From assembly GCA_902826685.1 (NCBI GenBank), contig CADEFT010000009.1, forward strand, positions 124,001-188,000: DNA of 64,000 bases. Direction: 5' to 3'. Of the stretch, positions 1 through 10,119 are shown piece after piece; the first letter of the stretch is position 1, and the number at the start of each line of letters is the position of its first letter. The notes below the pieces were generated by a model. That model saw nothing but the letters and a program-made list of their open reading frames with translations. It made no database searches and was not told the DNA's origin. Origin of the DNA: an uncultured Acidobacteriota bacterium (lineage in GTDB: Bacteria > Acidobacteriota > Terriglobia > Bryobacterales > Bryobacteraceae). Made by a program: the position numbers and the translations under genes.

Positions 1-2805
1 AAGGCGCAGGCCGGGACGCTGCGCCGCTGGATCGAACAGGGAGCCAAGTGGGAAGAGCATTGGGCGTTTCAGACGCCGCGGCGTCCCGTGTTGCCGCCGG
101 TGCGCCAGGCGGACTGGACGCGCAACGCCATCGACCGCTTCGTGCTGGCGCGGCTCGAGGCAGAAGGGCTGACGCCGGCTCCGGAAGCCGACCGCCGCAC
201 GCTGGCGCGACGTGTCGCGCTGGACGTGACGGGCCTGCCGCCCGAGCCAACCGAGGTGGAGGCGTTCGTGCAGGACCAGGCGCCGGGCGCCTATGAGCGC
301 TACGTGGATCGCATGCTGACCTCGCCGCATTGGGGCGAACATCGCGGACGTTACTGGCTGGATGCGGCACGCTACGCCGATACGCACGGCATCCACGTGG
401 ACAACTACCGCGAGATGTGGCCGTATCGCGACTGGGTGATTCAGGCTTTCAACCGCAACCTGCCGTTTGACCGCTTCACGGTGGAGCAGGTGGCGGGCGA
501 CCTGCTGCCCAACCGGACGCTGGATCAGCAGATCGCTTCCGGGTTCCATCGCTGCAACCCGACGACCAACGAAGCGGGCATCATTCTGGAAGAAGTGCAG
601 GCGATGTACGCCAAGGATCGCGTGGATACGACGGCGACGGTGTTTCTGGGCCTGACGCTTGGCTGCGCGACCTGCCACGACCACAAGTTCGACCCGCTGT
701 CGCAGCGCGATTTTTATTCCATGTCGGCGTTTTTCCGCAACCTGACGCAGGACACGATGGACGGCAACGTGCCGGATACGCCGCCGGTGGTGGTAGTGCC
801 GAAGGAAGAGGATCGCGCGCGCTGGGCCGCCGTGAACGCGGAGAACGCCGCTCTGCGGGCTCGCATGGCCAAGGCGCGGCAGGGCGACGATGGGTTCGAA
901 CAATGGCTGGGGAGCGCGGCGCGGCGCGGGCTGAAGGCTCCGCTCGAAGATTCGCCGGAAATCTTCACGCTCGATCCGGCGGCGGCGAAGCTTGAGAATG
1001 GGCCGGTGCTGGGCGATTCGGACGTGCCGGGACGCCCGGCGATCCATTTTCCCAAAGAGTCGCTGGTGGAGGTGGCCGACCTCAACGCCATTCAGGCCGA
1101 CCGGCCGTTCAGCATCGCGGTGAAGTTTTTCTTTCCCAAGCGGGAGGAAAGCTTCGTGGTGGCGAGCCAGTCGGACCTGGAGGACCGCAATCGCGGCTGG
1201 GTGATCGAAATCGGAGCGCGCGTTCCGGCTATGCGGCTGGTGGGCGACCAGGGGCGCGCGATCACCATTCGCGCCGGGCACCTGGAGCAATTGAAGCAAG
1301 GTTCCTGGAACACCCTGGTGTTCACCTACGACGGCAGCCGCGAACAAATTGGCCTCGATATGTTTCAGAACGGCCGGGCCATTCCGACGCAGGGGCGCGG
1401 CGATCAGAACACGAAGCTGTTGGGTTCGTTCCGCAAGGGCCTGCCGCTGCGGCTGGGCAATGAGCGGATGCGCTACCTGACCGAGGGCGCCATCGCCGAG
1501 TTCCGCGTGTTCAACCGGGCGCTCAGCGAGGAAGAGGCGCGGCTGGTGACGTTGTGGCCGCGGATAGCCGCCGCCCGCGACAAGGCGCAGTTGAGCGCCG
1601 CCGAACGCGACGCGTTCCATCTGCACTACCTCACCCATCGCAATGAGCCTTATCGCGAGATGCAGGCGCAACTGGTGCAGATCGAACGGGAGCGGATGGC
1701 CATCCGCCAGCGCGGCGCGATTACGCACGTGATGGAAGACCGGACCGATCAGAAGCCTTTCGCGCACGTGCTGTACCGGGGCATGTACGACAAGCCGCGC
1801 GAGCGCGTGGAGCCAAACACGCCTACCGTGCTGCCTCCGATGAGAGCAGCGTCGCCGCGCAACCGGCTGGGGCTGGCCGAATGGCTGGTGGATCCGGCCA
1901 ATCCGCTGGTGGCGCGCGTGGCGATGAACCGTTTCTGGCAGGAGGTTTTCGGCGCGGGCCTGGTGAAATCGGCCGACGATTTCGGCTCGCAGGGGGTGCC
2001 GCCAACGCATCCGGAATTGCTCGATTGGATGGCGGTGGAGTTCCGCGAGGCGGGATGGGACGTGAAGAACCTGTTCAAATTGATGCTGACGTCGGCCACC
2101 TACCGGCAATCGGCGCAGGCGACGCAGGAGAAACTGGCGAAGGATCCGGAGAACCGGCTGCTGGCGCGCGGTCCGCGCTTTCGCATGGATGGCGAACTGG
2201 TGCGCGATTACGCGCTGGCGGCGAGCGGGCTGCTGCAACCGGCCATCGGTGGACCGAGCGTGAAGCCTTATCAGCCGGAAGGGGTGTGGGAATCGGTGGC
2301 GATGATCGGATCGAATACGCGCAATTACGAACGGGACGCGGGCGACAGGCTGTACCGCCGGTCGATGTACTGGTTCTGGAAGCGCGCGGCGCCGCCTCCT
2401 TCGATGGAAGTCTTCAACGCTCCGACGCGCGAGGGTTGCACGGTCAAGCGCGAGCGTACGAATACGCCGCTGCAGGCGCTGGTGACGATGAACGACGAAC
2501 AGTTCGTCGAAGCGGCGCGGCACCTGGCGCAGAAGGCGATGAAAGCGGCTCCGGATCTGGACGGACGGCTGGATTTTCTTTCGGGCCGGCTGGTGGCGCG
2601 GAAGCTGGCGGGGAAGGAACGCGAGGTATCGCGCGCCGCCTACCAGGATTACCTGCGCTATTACGATTCGCATCCCGACGCCGCGCAGATGTTGATCTCG
2701 GTGGGCGAGGAGCGGCCGGACGCCGCGATGAACTGGGCTGAATCGGCGGCGATGACGATGGTGGCGAACCAGTTGTTGAATCTCGACGAGGTGTTGACGA
2801 AATGA
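1..2805 (+). CDS. DUF1549/DUF1553 planctomycete-type cytochrome c protein with LamG-like domain (5' partial)
   Basis: The frame is open from the first base, so the N-terminus, with the expected signal peptide and heme CxxCH, lies outside the window. The first visible residues (WIEQGAKWEEHWAFQTP) look like the end of a PSCyt1 cytochrome domain. A DUF1549 domain follows (about residues 40-250 of the visible part) with its conserved CATCHDHKFDP element near residue 223. Next comes a LamG/concanavalin-like sandwich (about 330-500), then DUF1553 (about 610-880) with the typical ANPLVARVAMNRFWQ and NTPLQALVTMND motifs. The stop overlaps the start of the DUF1501 gene by 4 bases (ATGA), so the two are translationally coupled. 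Such proteins are exported and abundant in Planctomycetes and Solibacter-like Acidobacteria. A role in polysaccharide or sulfated-glycan use is often guessed but is not shown by the sequence. Confidence 0.9.
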   Translation, partial: KAQAGTLRRWIEQGAKWEEHWAFQTPRRPVLPPVRQADWTRNAIDRFVLARLEAEGLTPAPEADRRTLARRVALDVTGLPPEPTEVEAFVQDQAPGAYERYVDRMLTSPHWGEHRGRYWLDAARYADTHGIHVDNYREMWPYRDWVIQAFNRNLPFDRFTVEQVAGDLLPNRTLDQQIASGFHRCNPTTNEAGIILEEVQAMYAKDRVDTTATVFLGLTLGCATCHDHKFDPLSQRDFYSMSAFFRNLTQDTMDGNVPDTPPVVVVPKEEDRARWAAVNAENAALRARMAKARQGDDGFEQWLGSAARRGLKAPLEDSPEIFTLDPAAAKLENGPVLGDSDVPGRPAIHFPKESLVEVADLNAIQADRPFSIAVKFFFPKREESFVVASQSDLEDRNRGWVIEIGARVPAMRLVGDQGRAITIRAGHLEQLKQGSWNTLVFTYDGSREQIGLDMFQNGRAIPTQGRGDQNTKLLGSFRKGLPLRLGNERMRYLTEGAIAEFRVFNRALSEEEARLVTLWPRIAAARDKAQLSAAERDAFHLHYLTHRNEPYREMQAQLVQIERERMAIRQRGAITHVMEDRTDQKPFAHVLYRGMYDKPRERVEPNTPTVLPPMRAASPRNRLGLAEWLVDPANPLVARVAMNRFWQEVFGAGLVKSADDFGSQGVPPTHPELLDWMAVEFREAGWDVKNLFKLMLTSATYRQSAQATQEKLAKDPENRLLARGPRFRMDGELVRDYALAASGLLQPAIGGPSVKPYQPEGVWESVAMIGSNTRNYERDAGDRLYRRSMYWFWKRAAPPPSMEVFNAPTREGCTVKRERTNTPLQALVTMNDEQFVEAARHLAQKAMKAAPDLDGRLDFLSGRLVARKLAGKEREVSRAAYQDYLRYYDSHPDAAQMLISVGEERPDAAMNWAESAAMTMVANQLLNLDEVLTK

Positions 2806-4235
2806 GCCTCCACGATCAGGCGGTATTGAACGAAACGCGGCGGCAGTTTTTCGCTCGCGGCGCGCGCGGGCTCGGTGGAGTGGCGCTCGCTTCGATGCTC
2901 AAGGGCGAGGGCGGCTTGGCGGGCCTGCCGCATTTCGCGCCAAAGGCCAAGCGCGCCATCTATCTGCACATGGTGGGTGCGCCTCCGCAGCAGGAGACTT
3001 TCGACTATAAGCCCGGCATGGGGAAGTGGTTCGACAAAGATCTGCCTGAATCCATCCGGCAGGGACAGCGGCTGACCACGATGACCTCCGGGCAAAGCCG
3101 GTTCCCCATTGCCCCTTCGATCTTCAAATTCAACCAGCACGGGCAGAACGGGGCCTGGGTGTCGGAACTGTTTCCCTACACCGCGAAGATGGTGGACGAC
3201 ATCGCCATCATCCGTTCCATGCATACCGAGGCGATCAATCACGAGCCGGCGATTACGTTCCTCCAGACCGGGTTCATGATTGCGGGCAAGCCGTGCATTG
3301 GCGCCTGGATCGCCTATGGGCTGGGCACGATGAATCAGGATCTGCCGTCGTTTGTGGTGTTGAACGCCAGCCATACGCATCCGCGCGCGGGCGTGCAGGC
3401 GATATCGGCGAAGCTGTGGAGCGCGGGGTTCCTTTCGGCGCAGCATGCGGGCGTGGCGCTGCGTTCGGGCGCCGATCCGGTGCTCTACATTCAGAATCCC
3501 GACGGCGTGCCGCCCCAGATGAGGCGCCGGATGCTCGATGCGCTGGGGCAGATGAATCAGATCACGCTCGAGAAGCTGGCCGATCCGGAGACGCGGGCGC
3601 GCATCGCGCAGTACGAGATGGCGTTCCGCATGCAGTCTTCGGTGCCGGACCTGACCGACCTTTCGAAAGAGCCGGAAAGCACCTACAAGCTGTATGGCGA
3701 CGAGGCGCGCAAGGGCGGCACGTATGCGCATGGCTGCCTGATGGCGCGGCGGCTGATGGAGCGCGGCGTGCGATTCGTGCAGCTTTACCATCGCGGCTGG
3801 GACGTGCATAACAGCCTGCCCGAAGTGCTGCCGGCGCAGTGCAAGGACGCCGATCAGGCCAATTACGCCCTGGTGCAGGATCTAAAGCAGCGCGGTCTGC
3901 TGGATGAAACTCTGGTGATCTGGGGAGGCGAGTTCGGGCGCACGATTTACTCGCAGGGCAAGCTGACGGATAAGGATTACGGCCGCGACCATCATCCGCG
4001 CTGTTTCAGTATTTGGATGGCGGGCGCCGGGGTAAAGGGCGGCACGGTGCACGGGGAGACGGATGAGTTCTCCTATAACATCGTGAAGGATCCGGTGCAC
4101 GTGCGGGATCTGCAGGCGACGATCCTCAACCGGTTCGGCATTCAGCACGACAAGTTCACCTATAAGTACCAGGGGCTGGATCAGAAGCTGACGGGCGTCG
4201 ATCCGGCGCGGGTGGTGAAAGAGATTCTGAGCTGA
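2802..4235 (+). CDS. DUF1501 protein, Tat-exported sulfatase-like fold
   Basis: The protein has 477 residues. The N-terminus carries a twin-arginine-type leader (TRRQFFARGARGLGG, about residues 11-25) before a hydrophobic stretch. The body has DUF1501 landmarks: KRAIYLHMVGAPPQQETFDYKP near residue 50, and EFGRTIYSQ followed by GRDHHPRCFSIWMAGAG in the C-terminal third. The GRDHHP metal-site-like element is characteristic of the family, which is related to the alkaline phosphatase/sulfatase superfamily. It overlaps the upstream DUF1549/1553 gene by 4 bases, the usual partnership for this family. It ends 4 bases before the convergent TolC-type gene. The substrate is unknown. Confidence 0.9.
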   Translation: MSLHDQAVLNETRRQFFARGARGLGGVALASMLKGEGGLAGLPHFAPKAKRAIYLHMVGAPPQQETFDYKPGMGKWFDKDLPESIRQGQRLTTMTSGQSRFPIAPSIFKFNQHGQNGAWVSELFPYTAKMVDDIAIIRSMHTEAINHEPAITFLQTGFMIAGKPCIGAWIAYGLGTMNQDLPSFVVLNASHTHPRAGVQAISAKLWSAGFLSAQHAGVALRSGADPVLYIQNPDGVPPQMRRRMLDALGQMNQITLEKLADPETRARIAQYEMAFRMQSSVPDLTDLSKEPESTYKLYGDEARKGGTYAHGCLMARRLMERGVRFVQLYHRGWDVHNSLPEVLPAQCKDADQANYALVQDLKQRGLLDETLVIWGGEFGRTIYSQGKLTDKDYGRDHHPRCFSIWMAGAGVKGGTVHGETDEFSYNIVKDPVHVRDLQATILNRFGIQHDKFTYKYQGLDQKLTGVDPARVVKEILS

Positions 4236-4239
4236 GAGA

Positions 4240-5622
4240 TTACTGCTGCTGCCAGCCGCCGCCGAGAGCGTTGTAGACCTGCACCACGGCCAAGCGCTCA
4301 TTGAGGTGCGCCTGGGCCAGGTCGATTTCGGCGTCGAACAGATCGGTCTCGCTGCGGAGTACTTCGAGGTAACTGGTGGCGCCGCCTTTGTAGCGGATGC
4401 CCGAAAGCTCGGATGCCTGACGGGCCGCCGCGCGTAGAGCCGTCTGGCGTTCGCGGTATTCGCGGTTCTTTTGAATCGACGCCAGCGCGTCGGCGACTTC
4501 GCGGAACGCCTGCTGGACGGCCTGCCGGTAGGTGAGGACCATTTCTTCCTTCTGCGCTTCGGTCAGCCGCACGGTGGAGCGAATGCGGCCGAAATCGAAG
4601 ATGGGCTGAGTCATCGAGGCGCCGATGTTGAAGACTCTCGAATCGAACAGGCCGGTCATCGAGTACGCCTGGAAGCCGGCCGATCCGGTCAACGAAATCT
4701 GCGGGAAGTAGGCCGCCTTGGCCACTCCGATGCGCGCGTTGGCGGCGATCAGCTCGTACTCGGCCTGGCGGATGTCCGGCCGCCGTTCGAGCAGCGCCGA
4801 AGGCACGCCGGGCGGGACCGCGGGCGGCACCTGCTGGCCGGTGAGTTTGAGACCGCGCGCGATGGCGCCTGGATAGCGGCCCATGAGGATGCCGATGAGA
4901 TTCTCCTGCATCTCGATGCGCTTCTCGAGGTCGGGGATCTTGCGCGCGGCCTGTTCCACCAGGATTTCGGCCTGATGTACATCGAGTCTGGAAATCGCAC
5001 CGCCTTCTTCGAGCGTGCGATTCAGGCCGAGCGATTCGCGGCGCGCGGCGAGGGTGGCCTTCGAGATTTCGAGTTCGAGATCGAGTTCGCGCAACTGGAA
5101 ATAGGCGGTGGCGACGTTGGCCACCAGGCTGCCCATGATGGCCTTGCGGCCCCAATCGGTGGCGATCATCGAGGCGCGCGCCGCTTCGGTCGCTTTGCGA
5201 TAGCGGCCCCAGAAATCGAGCTGCCAGATGGAAGACAATCCGAGTTGGCTGATGTTGGCTTCAAAGCCGGGAAAGACGGGATTGCTGGGGCTGCGCTGGC
5301 GCGTCGCGCCGCCGTTGCCGGTGAAGTTGGGAAACTGATCGGCGCGGGTGATGCCCACCTGTGCCTGCGCCTGGGCGACGCGCGAGGCGGCGATCTTCAG
5401 ATCGAGATTTTCCGCCAGCGCGGCGCGGACGAGCTTCTGCAGTTCTTCGTCCTGAAACACCGTCCACCATTTGGCGTCGCCAAGCGATTCGGTGGAAGCG
5501 GCATCCGATTGCGCCGGACCGCGATAGACGGGTGGAACGGCCGTTTGAGGGCGCTGGTATTTGGGTCCGAAGGCGCAGCCGCTCAGAAGCAGCAGCGAGG
5601 CGATGGCGAGACGGGATTTCAT
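4240..5622 (-). CDS. Outer-membrane efflux lipoprotein, NodT/TolC family
   Basis: The protein has 460 residues and is the outer-membrane channel of a tripartite RND pump. The start was chosen at the ATG whose product begins MKSRLAIASLLLLSGCAFGP, a lipoprotein signal with lipobox LSGC. That ATG overlaps the TGA of the upstream RND gene by 4 bases, which supports it over an in-frame extension running into the RND gene. Two outer-membrane-efflux repeats are visible. The first has long helices rich in Ala/Gln (AASRVAQAQAQVG). The second has LLERRPDIRQAEYELIAANARIGVAKAAYFPQ in pattern, the family hallmark. It is the last gene of the tetR-adaptor-RND-channel operon read leftward from 10689. Confidence 0.92.
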   Translation of the reverse strand: MKSRLAIASLLLLSGCAFGPKYQRPQTAVPPVYRGPAQSDAASTESLGDAKWWTVFQDEELQKLVRAALAENLDLKIAASRVAQAQAQVGITRADQFPNFTGNGGATRQRSPSNPVFPGFEANISQLGLSSIWQLDFWGRYRKATEAARASMIATDWGRKAIMGSLVANVATAYFQLRELDLELEISKATLAARRESLGLNRTLEEGGAISRLDVHQAEILVEQAARKIPDLEKRIEMQENLIGILMGRYPGAIARGLKLTGQQVPPAVPPGVPSALLERRPDIRQAEYELIAANARIGVAKAAYFPQISLTGSAGFQAYSMTGLFDSRVFNIGASMTQPIFDFGRIRSTVRLTEAQKEEMVLTYRQAVQQAFREVADALASIQKNREYRERQTALRAAARQASELSGIRYKGGATSYLEVLRSETDLFDAEIDLAQAHLNERLAVVQVYNALGGGWQQQ

Positions 5623-8600
5623 GCAGGCTCCTCCGCGCCCTCGACCGAGAGCATGGGCTTCTTGCGAGTGAGACGCGCCGTGAGTTTCTCCACGACGACG
5701 AAGGTGACGGGGATGAGAAAGATGGCGATGAGCGTGGCCGCCAGCATGCCGCCAATGACCACCGTTCCGAGAATGCGGCGGGAAACGGCGCCCGATCCCG
5801 AGGCCGTCCACAACGGAACGCAGCCGAGAATGAAAGCGAAAGCCGTCATCAGAATGGGACGGAGGCGAAGGCGTGCGGCGGCCAGCGCGGCGTCCACCAC
5901 CGATTTACCGCGCTCGTATTCGACCTTGGCGAATTCGACGATCAGGATCGCGTTTTTGGCCGACATGCCAATGAGCATCACCAGGCCGATCTGCGCATAG
6001 ACGTTGTTTTCGAATCCGCGCCACCACAGGGCGAGGTAAGCGCCGAGCACGGCCACCGGGGTCACCAGCAGAACGCTGAACGGCAGCGACCAGCTTTCAT
6101 ACTGAGCGGCCAGGATGAGGAAGACGAACAGGATCGACATGCCGTAGATGACCGACGGCGAGATGCCTTGCGCGGCCTGCTTTTCCTGGAACGACATGCC
6201 GGTGTAATCGTAGGCCATGTTCGAAGGCATGGTCTGCGCGAAGACTTCCTCGAGCGCTGCCATGGCCTGGCCGGAACTGTAGCCAGGCGCCGCCGCTCCA
6301 AAGATCTGCGTAGCGCGGTATTCGTTATAGCGGAAGTTGAATTCGGCGCCGGTGCGCTTTTCCATGCGCACCAGCGTGCTGAGGGGCACCATGGTGCCGG
6401 CCGAATTCTGCACGTAGAACTGATTGACGTCTTCGGGCCGCGTGCGATATTCGCCTTCGGCGGCGACATAGACCTGCCACTGGCGGCCAAAGCGGTTAAA
6501 GTAGTTGACCAGGTATCCGCCCATGAAGGTTTGCAGGGTGTTGTAGATGTCGTTGATCGCCACGCCCTGGCGCGACGCTTTCTCCCGGTCGACATCGACA
6601 TAGAGTTGGGGCACGCTCGGCAGGAAGGCTGAGCTCACGCCCACCAGTTCGGGCCGTTTGCTCGCGGCGCCGACGAAAGTGAACACGTTCCGGGCGAAAT
6701 CCCCGGAACTGCCGCCGGCGCGATCTTCGAGCACGAAGGTGAACCCGCCGGTGTTGCCGACGCCGGGAATCGCCGGCGGCGCGATGGGGAAGGCAAAGGC
6801 TTCCGGTATTTGCGAAACGGCCTGCGCCACGCTGCCTTGAATGACGTGGAACTGCTCATTGTCCGCCTTCCGCTCGCTCCAATCCTTGAGCGTGACCCAG
6901 AAGATGCCGTTGTAGGTATTCTGCACGCCGGTGAGCAGATCGAAGCCGGAAACGGAGAACACGCTGGCGACGCCGGGGATTTTCATCAGGCGTTCTTCGA
7001 TCTTGCGCGCCGCCACGTCGGTGCGTTCAAGGGAGGCGGCATCGGGCAGCCGCATCGCCACCAGCAGGTATCCCTGATCCTCTTCGGGCAGAAACGCGGT
7101 AGGGAGTTTCGAGCCGAGCCCCACGCCCGCCACGGTGACGGCGGCGAGGAACAGCAGGCTGAACGCGGCGTGGCGAATCATGCGGCCGCTAATTCCGATA
7201 TAGCGTTCGGTGCCCGCGCGGAACACGCGGTTGAACCAGGCAAAGAATCGCGCCAGGGGGCCGCGGCTGGGCTTTTTCGGCTTGAGCAGCAGCGCGCAGA
7301 GCGCGGGGCTGAGCGAGAGAGCGTTGAAGGCGGAGATGATGACCGAGATGGCGATGGTGACGGCGAACTGCTGGTAGAGGCGGCCCGTGATGCCGGGAAT
7401 AAACGCGGTGGGAATGAAGACGGCGGAGAGGATCAACGCGATGGCGATGACGGGTCCCGACACTTCCTCCATCGCCTTGAGCGACGCTTCCTTGGGCGAA
7501 AGGCCGCGCTCGATGTGATGCTCCACCGCTTCGACGACCACGATGGCGTCGTCGACCACCAGGCCGATGGCCAGCACCAGTCCGAACAGCGACAGCGTGT
7601 TCACCGAAAATCCGAGCAGCGGGAAGATCATGAACGTGCCGATGAGCGAGACGGGCACGGCCAGCAAGGGAATCAACGTGGCGCGCCAGCCTTGCAGGAA
7701 GAGATAGACGACCAGCACGACCAGCGCCAGCGCTTCGAGCAGCGTGATGGTGATTTCCTTGATGCCCTGGGAAACCACTTTAGTCGTGTCGAGCGTCATG
7801 TCGAGGGCGAGGCCCTTGGGAAAGCGCTTCTCGAGTTCCCGCAGTTTTTCCGTCACCAGTTGCGCGGTGACGACGGCGTTGGAGCCCGGCAACTGGTAGA
7901 GGGCGAGACCGGAGGTCGCCTTGCCGTTGAAGCGGCTGATCATGTCGTAGGTTTGGGCGCCCATCTCGATGCGGGCCACGTCTTTCAGGCGCAGCGTGGA
8001 GCCGTCGGGAAGCGCGCGCAGAATGATGTCGCCGAACTGCTCCGGATCGGAAAAGCGGCCCTGCGCCATGACCGTGAGCGTGAATTCCTGGCCCGCCGGG
8101 GAGGGACGGCCGCCGATCTTGCCGGCGGGGTTCACACGGTTCTGCGCCTGGATGGCGGAGATAATTTCGGGCACCGTGACGCCGAGTTTCGCCAGTTGAT
8201 CGGGCTTGATCCAGATGCGCATGGCGTACTGGCCGCCGCCGAACGCCTGCACACGCGCCACGCCCTTGACGCGGGTCAATTCGTCCACCATGTTGATGTA
8301 GGCGTAGTTGGCCAGGAACACGTCGTCGCGCGAGTTGTCGGGCGAATAAATGCTCACGAACATCAGCGGCGAGTTGAGCGACTTCTGCACCAGCAGGCCG
8401 GAAGCATTCACTTCAGCCGGAAGCTGCGACGCCGCTTGCGAGGTACGTAGCTGGGTGAGCACCTGATCGACATTGGGGTCGGTGGCCAGGTTGAACGTTA
8501 CTGTGATGGTGGCCGCGCCGTTGTTGGCCGAGGTGGAGCTCATGTAATCCATGTTGTCGACGCCGCTGATCTGCTGTTCGAGCGGCGTAGTGACGGATTG

Positions 8601-8774
8601 TTCGAGCGTCTGGGCGTCGGCGCCGGGGTACATCGCGGTCACCTGGATTTCGGGCGGAATGATGTCGGGGAACTGCGCCGTGGGCAGACTGAGCAGGGAG
8701 ATGGCGCCGACGATCACCATAAGGATGGAGATCACCATGGCCACGATCGGGCGGTTGATGAAAAATTTCGACAT
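5619..8774 (-). CDS. RND multidrug efflux transporter, HAE-1 family (AcrB/MexB-like)
   Basis: The protein has 1051 residues, the usual size of an AcrB-type inner-membrane proton antiporter. It begins MSKFFINRPIVAMVISILM, the classic first transmembrane helix. The TM4 proton-relay pair of aspartates is present in GLVVDDAIVVVEAVEHH near residue 405. Other family marks are PGITGRLYQQFAVTIAISV and MLIGMSAKNAILIVEFA. The large periplasmic porter and docking domains fill the space between TM1-2 and TM7-8. The adaptor gene ends 2 bases upstream and the channel gene overlaps its stop. This and the TetR gene suggest export of hydrophobic or amphiphilic toxicants. The acidic pair distinguishes it from the metal-type RND at 43905. 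Confidence 0.95.
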   Translation of the reverse strand: MSKFFINRPIVAMVISILMVIVGAISLLSLPTAQFPDIIPPEIQVTAMYPGADAQTLEQSVTTPLEQQISGVDNMDYMSSTSANNGAATITVTFNLATDPNVDQVLTQLRTSQAASQLPAEVNASGLLVQKSLNSPLMFVSIYSPDNSRDDVFLANYAYINMVDELTRVKGVARVQAFGGGQYAMRIWIKPDQLAKLGVTVPEIISAIQAQNRVNPAGKIGGRPSPAGQEFTLTVMAQGRFSDPEQFGDIILRALPDGSTLRLKDVARIEMGAQTYDMISRFNGKATSGLALYQLPGSNAVVTAQLVTEKLRELEKRFPKGLALDMTLDTTKVVSQGIKEITITLLEALALVVLVVYLFLQGWRATLIPLLAVPVSLIGTFMIFPLLGFSVNTLSLFGLVLAIGLVVDDAIVVVEAVEHHIERGLSPKEASLKAMEEVSGPVIAIALILSAVFIPTAFIPGITGRLYQQFAVTIAISVIISAFNALSLSPALCALLLKPKKPSRGPLARFFAWFNRVFRAGTERYIGISGRMIRHAAFSLLFLAAVTVAGVGLGSKLPTAFLPEEDQGYLLVAMRLPDAASLERTDVAARKIEERLMKIPGVASVFSVSGFDLLTGVQNTYNGIFWVTLKDWSERKADNEQFHVIQGSVAQAVSQIPEAFAFPIAPPAIPGVGNTGGFTFVLEDRAGGSSGDFARNVFTFVGAASKRPELVGVSSAFLPSVPQLYVDVDREKASRQGVAINDIYNTLQTFMGGYLVNYFNRFGRQWQVYVAAEGEYRTRPEDVNQFYVQNSAGTMVPLSTLVRMEKRTGAEFNFRYNEYRATQIFGAAAPGYSSGQAMAALEEVFAQTMPSNMAYDYTGMSFQEKQAAQGISPSVIYGMSILFVFLILAAQYESWSLPFSVLLVTPVAVLGAYLALWWRGFENNVYAQIGLVMLIGMSAKNAILIVEFAKVEYERGKSVVDAALAAARLRLRPILMTAFAFILGCVPLWTASGSGAVSRRILGTVVIGGMLAATLIAIFLIPVTFVVVEKLTARLTRKKPMLSVEGAEEPA

Positions 8775-8776
8775 GA

Positions 8777-10090
8777 TTACCGCGCCTTCGCCTCTCCGCC
8801 GCCGGAAGGGAGATTGGCGGCCTGCACCAGCTTCGGCGCCACGGTGCTTCCATCCATGGCTTTGGCCAGGCCTTCGACGACGACGTGCTCGCCGGCGCTC
8901 AGCCCCTGTTCAATCACGTAGCGCGAGTGCATCTCCGGGCCGAGCACGACGGTGCGGATCTGCACCTTGTTGTCCTTGCCCACCACGGCCACCTGATGCT
9001 TGCCTTGCAGCTCCGTCACGGCGCGTTTGGGAATCAGCAGAGCGCCGGGCTTCACCGCCGTCAGCGCGCGGATGCGGCCGAACTGGCCGGGACGCAGCAT
9101 ATTGTTCGGATTGGCGAAGGCGGCGGCGATGCGCAGGGTGCCGGTTTGCGGATCCACCTGGCGGTCGGCGAAAATCACGCGGCCTTTCCTCGGATAGGTG
9201 GCGGCGTTGGTCAGGATCAGATCGAGCGGCTGGGCTTGCGGATTGTTGAGGAGATTGCCCACTTCACCGGGCTTTGTTTTGCCGGCCATGTCGAGATACT
9301 CTTTCTCGCTGATGGGAAAGTAGACGCGGATGGGATCGACTTGCGAGACCGTGGTGAGCACGGAATCGGTCTTCACCAGGTTGCCGATCTGGATCTGCGC
9401 GACACCGGCCACGCCGTCGATGAGGGATCGCACTTGCGTGAAGCCGAGATTCAATTGCGCTTGCGCGAGGTTCGCCCTGGTGGCCAGCACGGCGGCCTGG
9501 GCGGTCTTCACCGCGGCCTGGCTCGCCCCCACGTTGGCCCTTGCCGCTTTCAAGCCGGCCTCGGCGGCGGCCTGCGCCTGAATTTCGGTCTCAATCTGGC
9601 TCTGCGCGATCGCGCGCGCCTTGGCGAGAGGCGTGTCGCGCTTCACGTCGAGCTGCGCTTTTTCAAACTGCGCGGCCGCCTGCGCCACCTGGCTTTCGGC
9701 TTGCGCCACCTGGCTTTCGGCCTGCGTTACCTGGCTTTCGGCCTGGGCCACCTGGCCCTTGGCCTGATCCACCAGCGCCTGAAAGGGCCGGGCATCGATA
9801 TCGAATAATACCTGGCCCTTGTGGACAAACGCACCTTCCTTGTAACTTTGCCGGACAACATAGCCGGTCACTTGCGGCTGGATCTGGGCATTTACACTGC
9901 CATCGATAGTGGCGACCCACTCGCTGTGAATCTGCACGTCTTCCTGGGCCACGGCGGCGACATCCACCGCCGCGGGCGGAGGCGTGAACGCGCCGGACGC
10001 GGTCTGTTTGGAACCGCAGCCGGAAAGAAGCAGCAGGGACAAGCCCAGCGAAGACACAACTAGCGCTCTGGGAATCGATACGGGAGACAT
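8777..10090 (-). CDS. RND efflux periplasmic adaptor (membrane fusion protein)
   Basis: The protein has 437 residues with a lipoprotein signal (SLLLLSGCGSK, lipobox LSGC about residue 25). A biotinyl-lipoyl half-motif follows (VTGYVVRQSYKEGAFVHKGQ), then an alpha-helical hairpin of unusual regularity. Four heptads of the type QVAQAES occupy roughly residues 109-137. The second lipoyl half, beta-barrel (QVDPIRVYFPISEKEYLDM) and membrane-proximal domain complete it. It joins the RND pump to the TolC-type channel encoded downstream. The gene lies 29 bases after tetR and 2 bases before the RND gene. The helical heptads are encoded by a 21-bp tandem repeat, listed separately. Confidence 0.93.
   Translation of the reverse strand: MSPVSIPRALVVSSLGLSLLLLSGCGSKQTASGAFTPPPAAVDVAAVAQEDVQIHSEWVATIDGSVNAQIQPQVTGYVVRQSYKEGAFVHKGQVLFDIDARPFQALVDQAKGQVAQAESQVTQAESQVAQAESQVAQAAAQFEKAQLDVKRDTPLAKARAIAQSQIETEIQAQAAAEAGLKAARANVGASQAAVKTAQAAVLATRANLAQAQLNLGFTQVRSLIDGVAGVAQIQIGNLVKTDSVLTTVSQVDPIRVYFPISEKEYLDMAGKTKPGEVGNLLNNPQAQPLDLILTNAATYPRKGRVIFADRQVDPQTGTLRIAAAFANPNNMLRPGQFGRIRALTAVKPGALLIPKRAVTELQGKHQVAVVGKDNKVQIRTVVLGPEMHSRYVIEQGLSAGEHVVVEGLAKAMDGSTVAPKLVQAANLPSGGGEAKAR
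9681..9764. repeat. Four 21-bp tandem units inside the efflux adaptor gene
   Basis: Units start at 9681, 9702, 9723 and 9744. Each is close to tgcgccacctggctttcggc plus one base, with the fourth the most diverged. Each unit encodes one heptad (QVAQAES type) of the coiled-coil hairpin. Gain or loss of a unit would keep frame and change hairpin length by two helical turns. Confidence 0.9.
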
Positions 10091-10119
10091 TGGTTTCGGG
10101 CGTCCTTCGGATTACTTTG

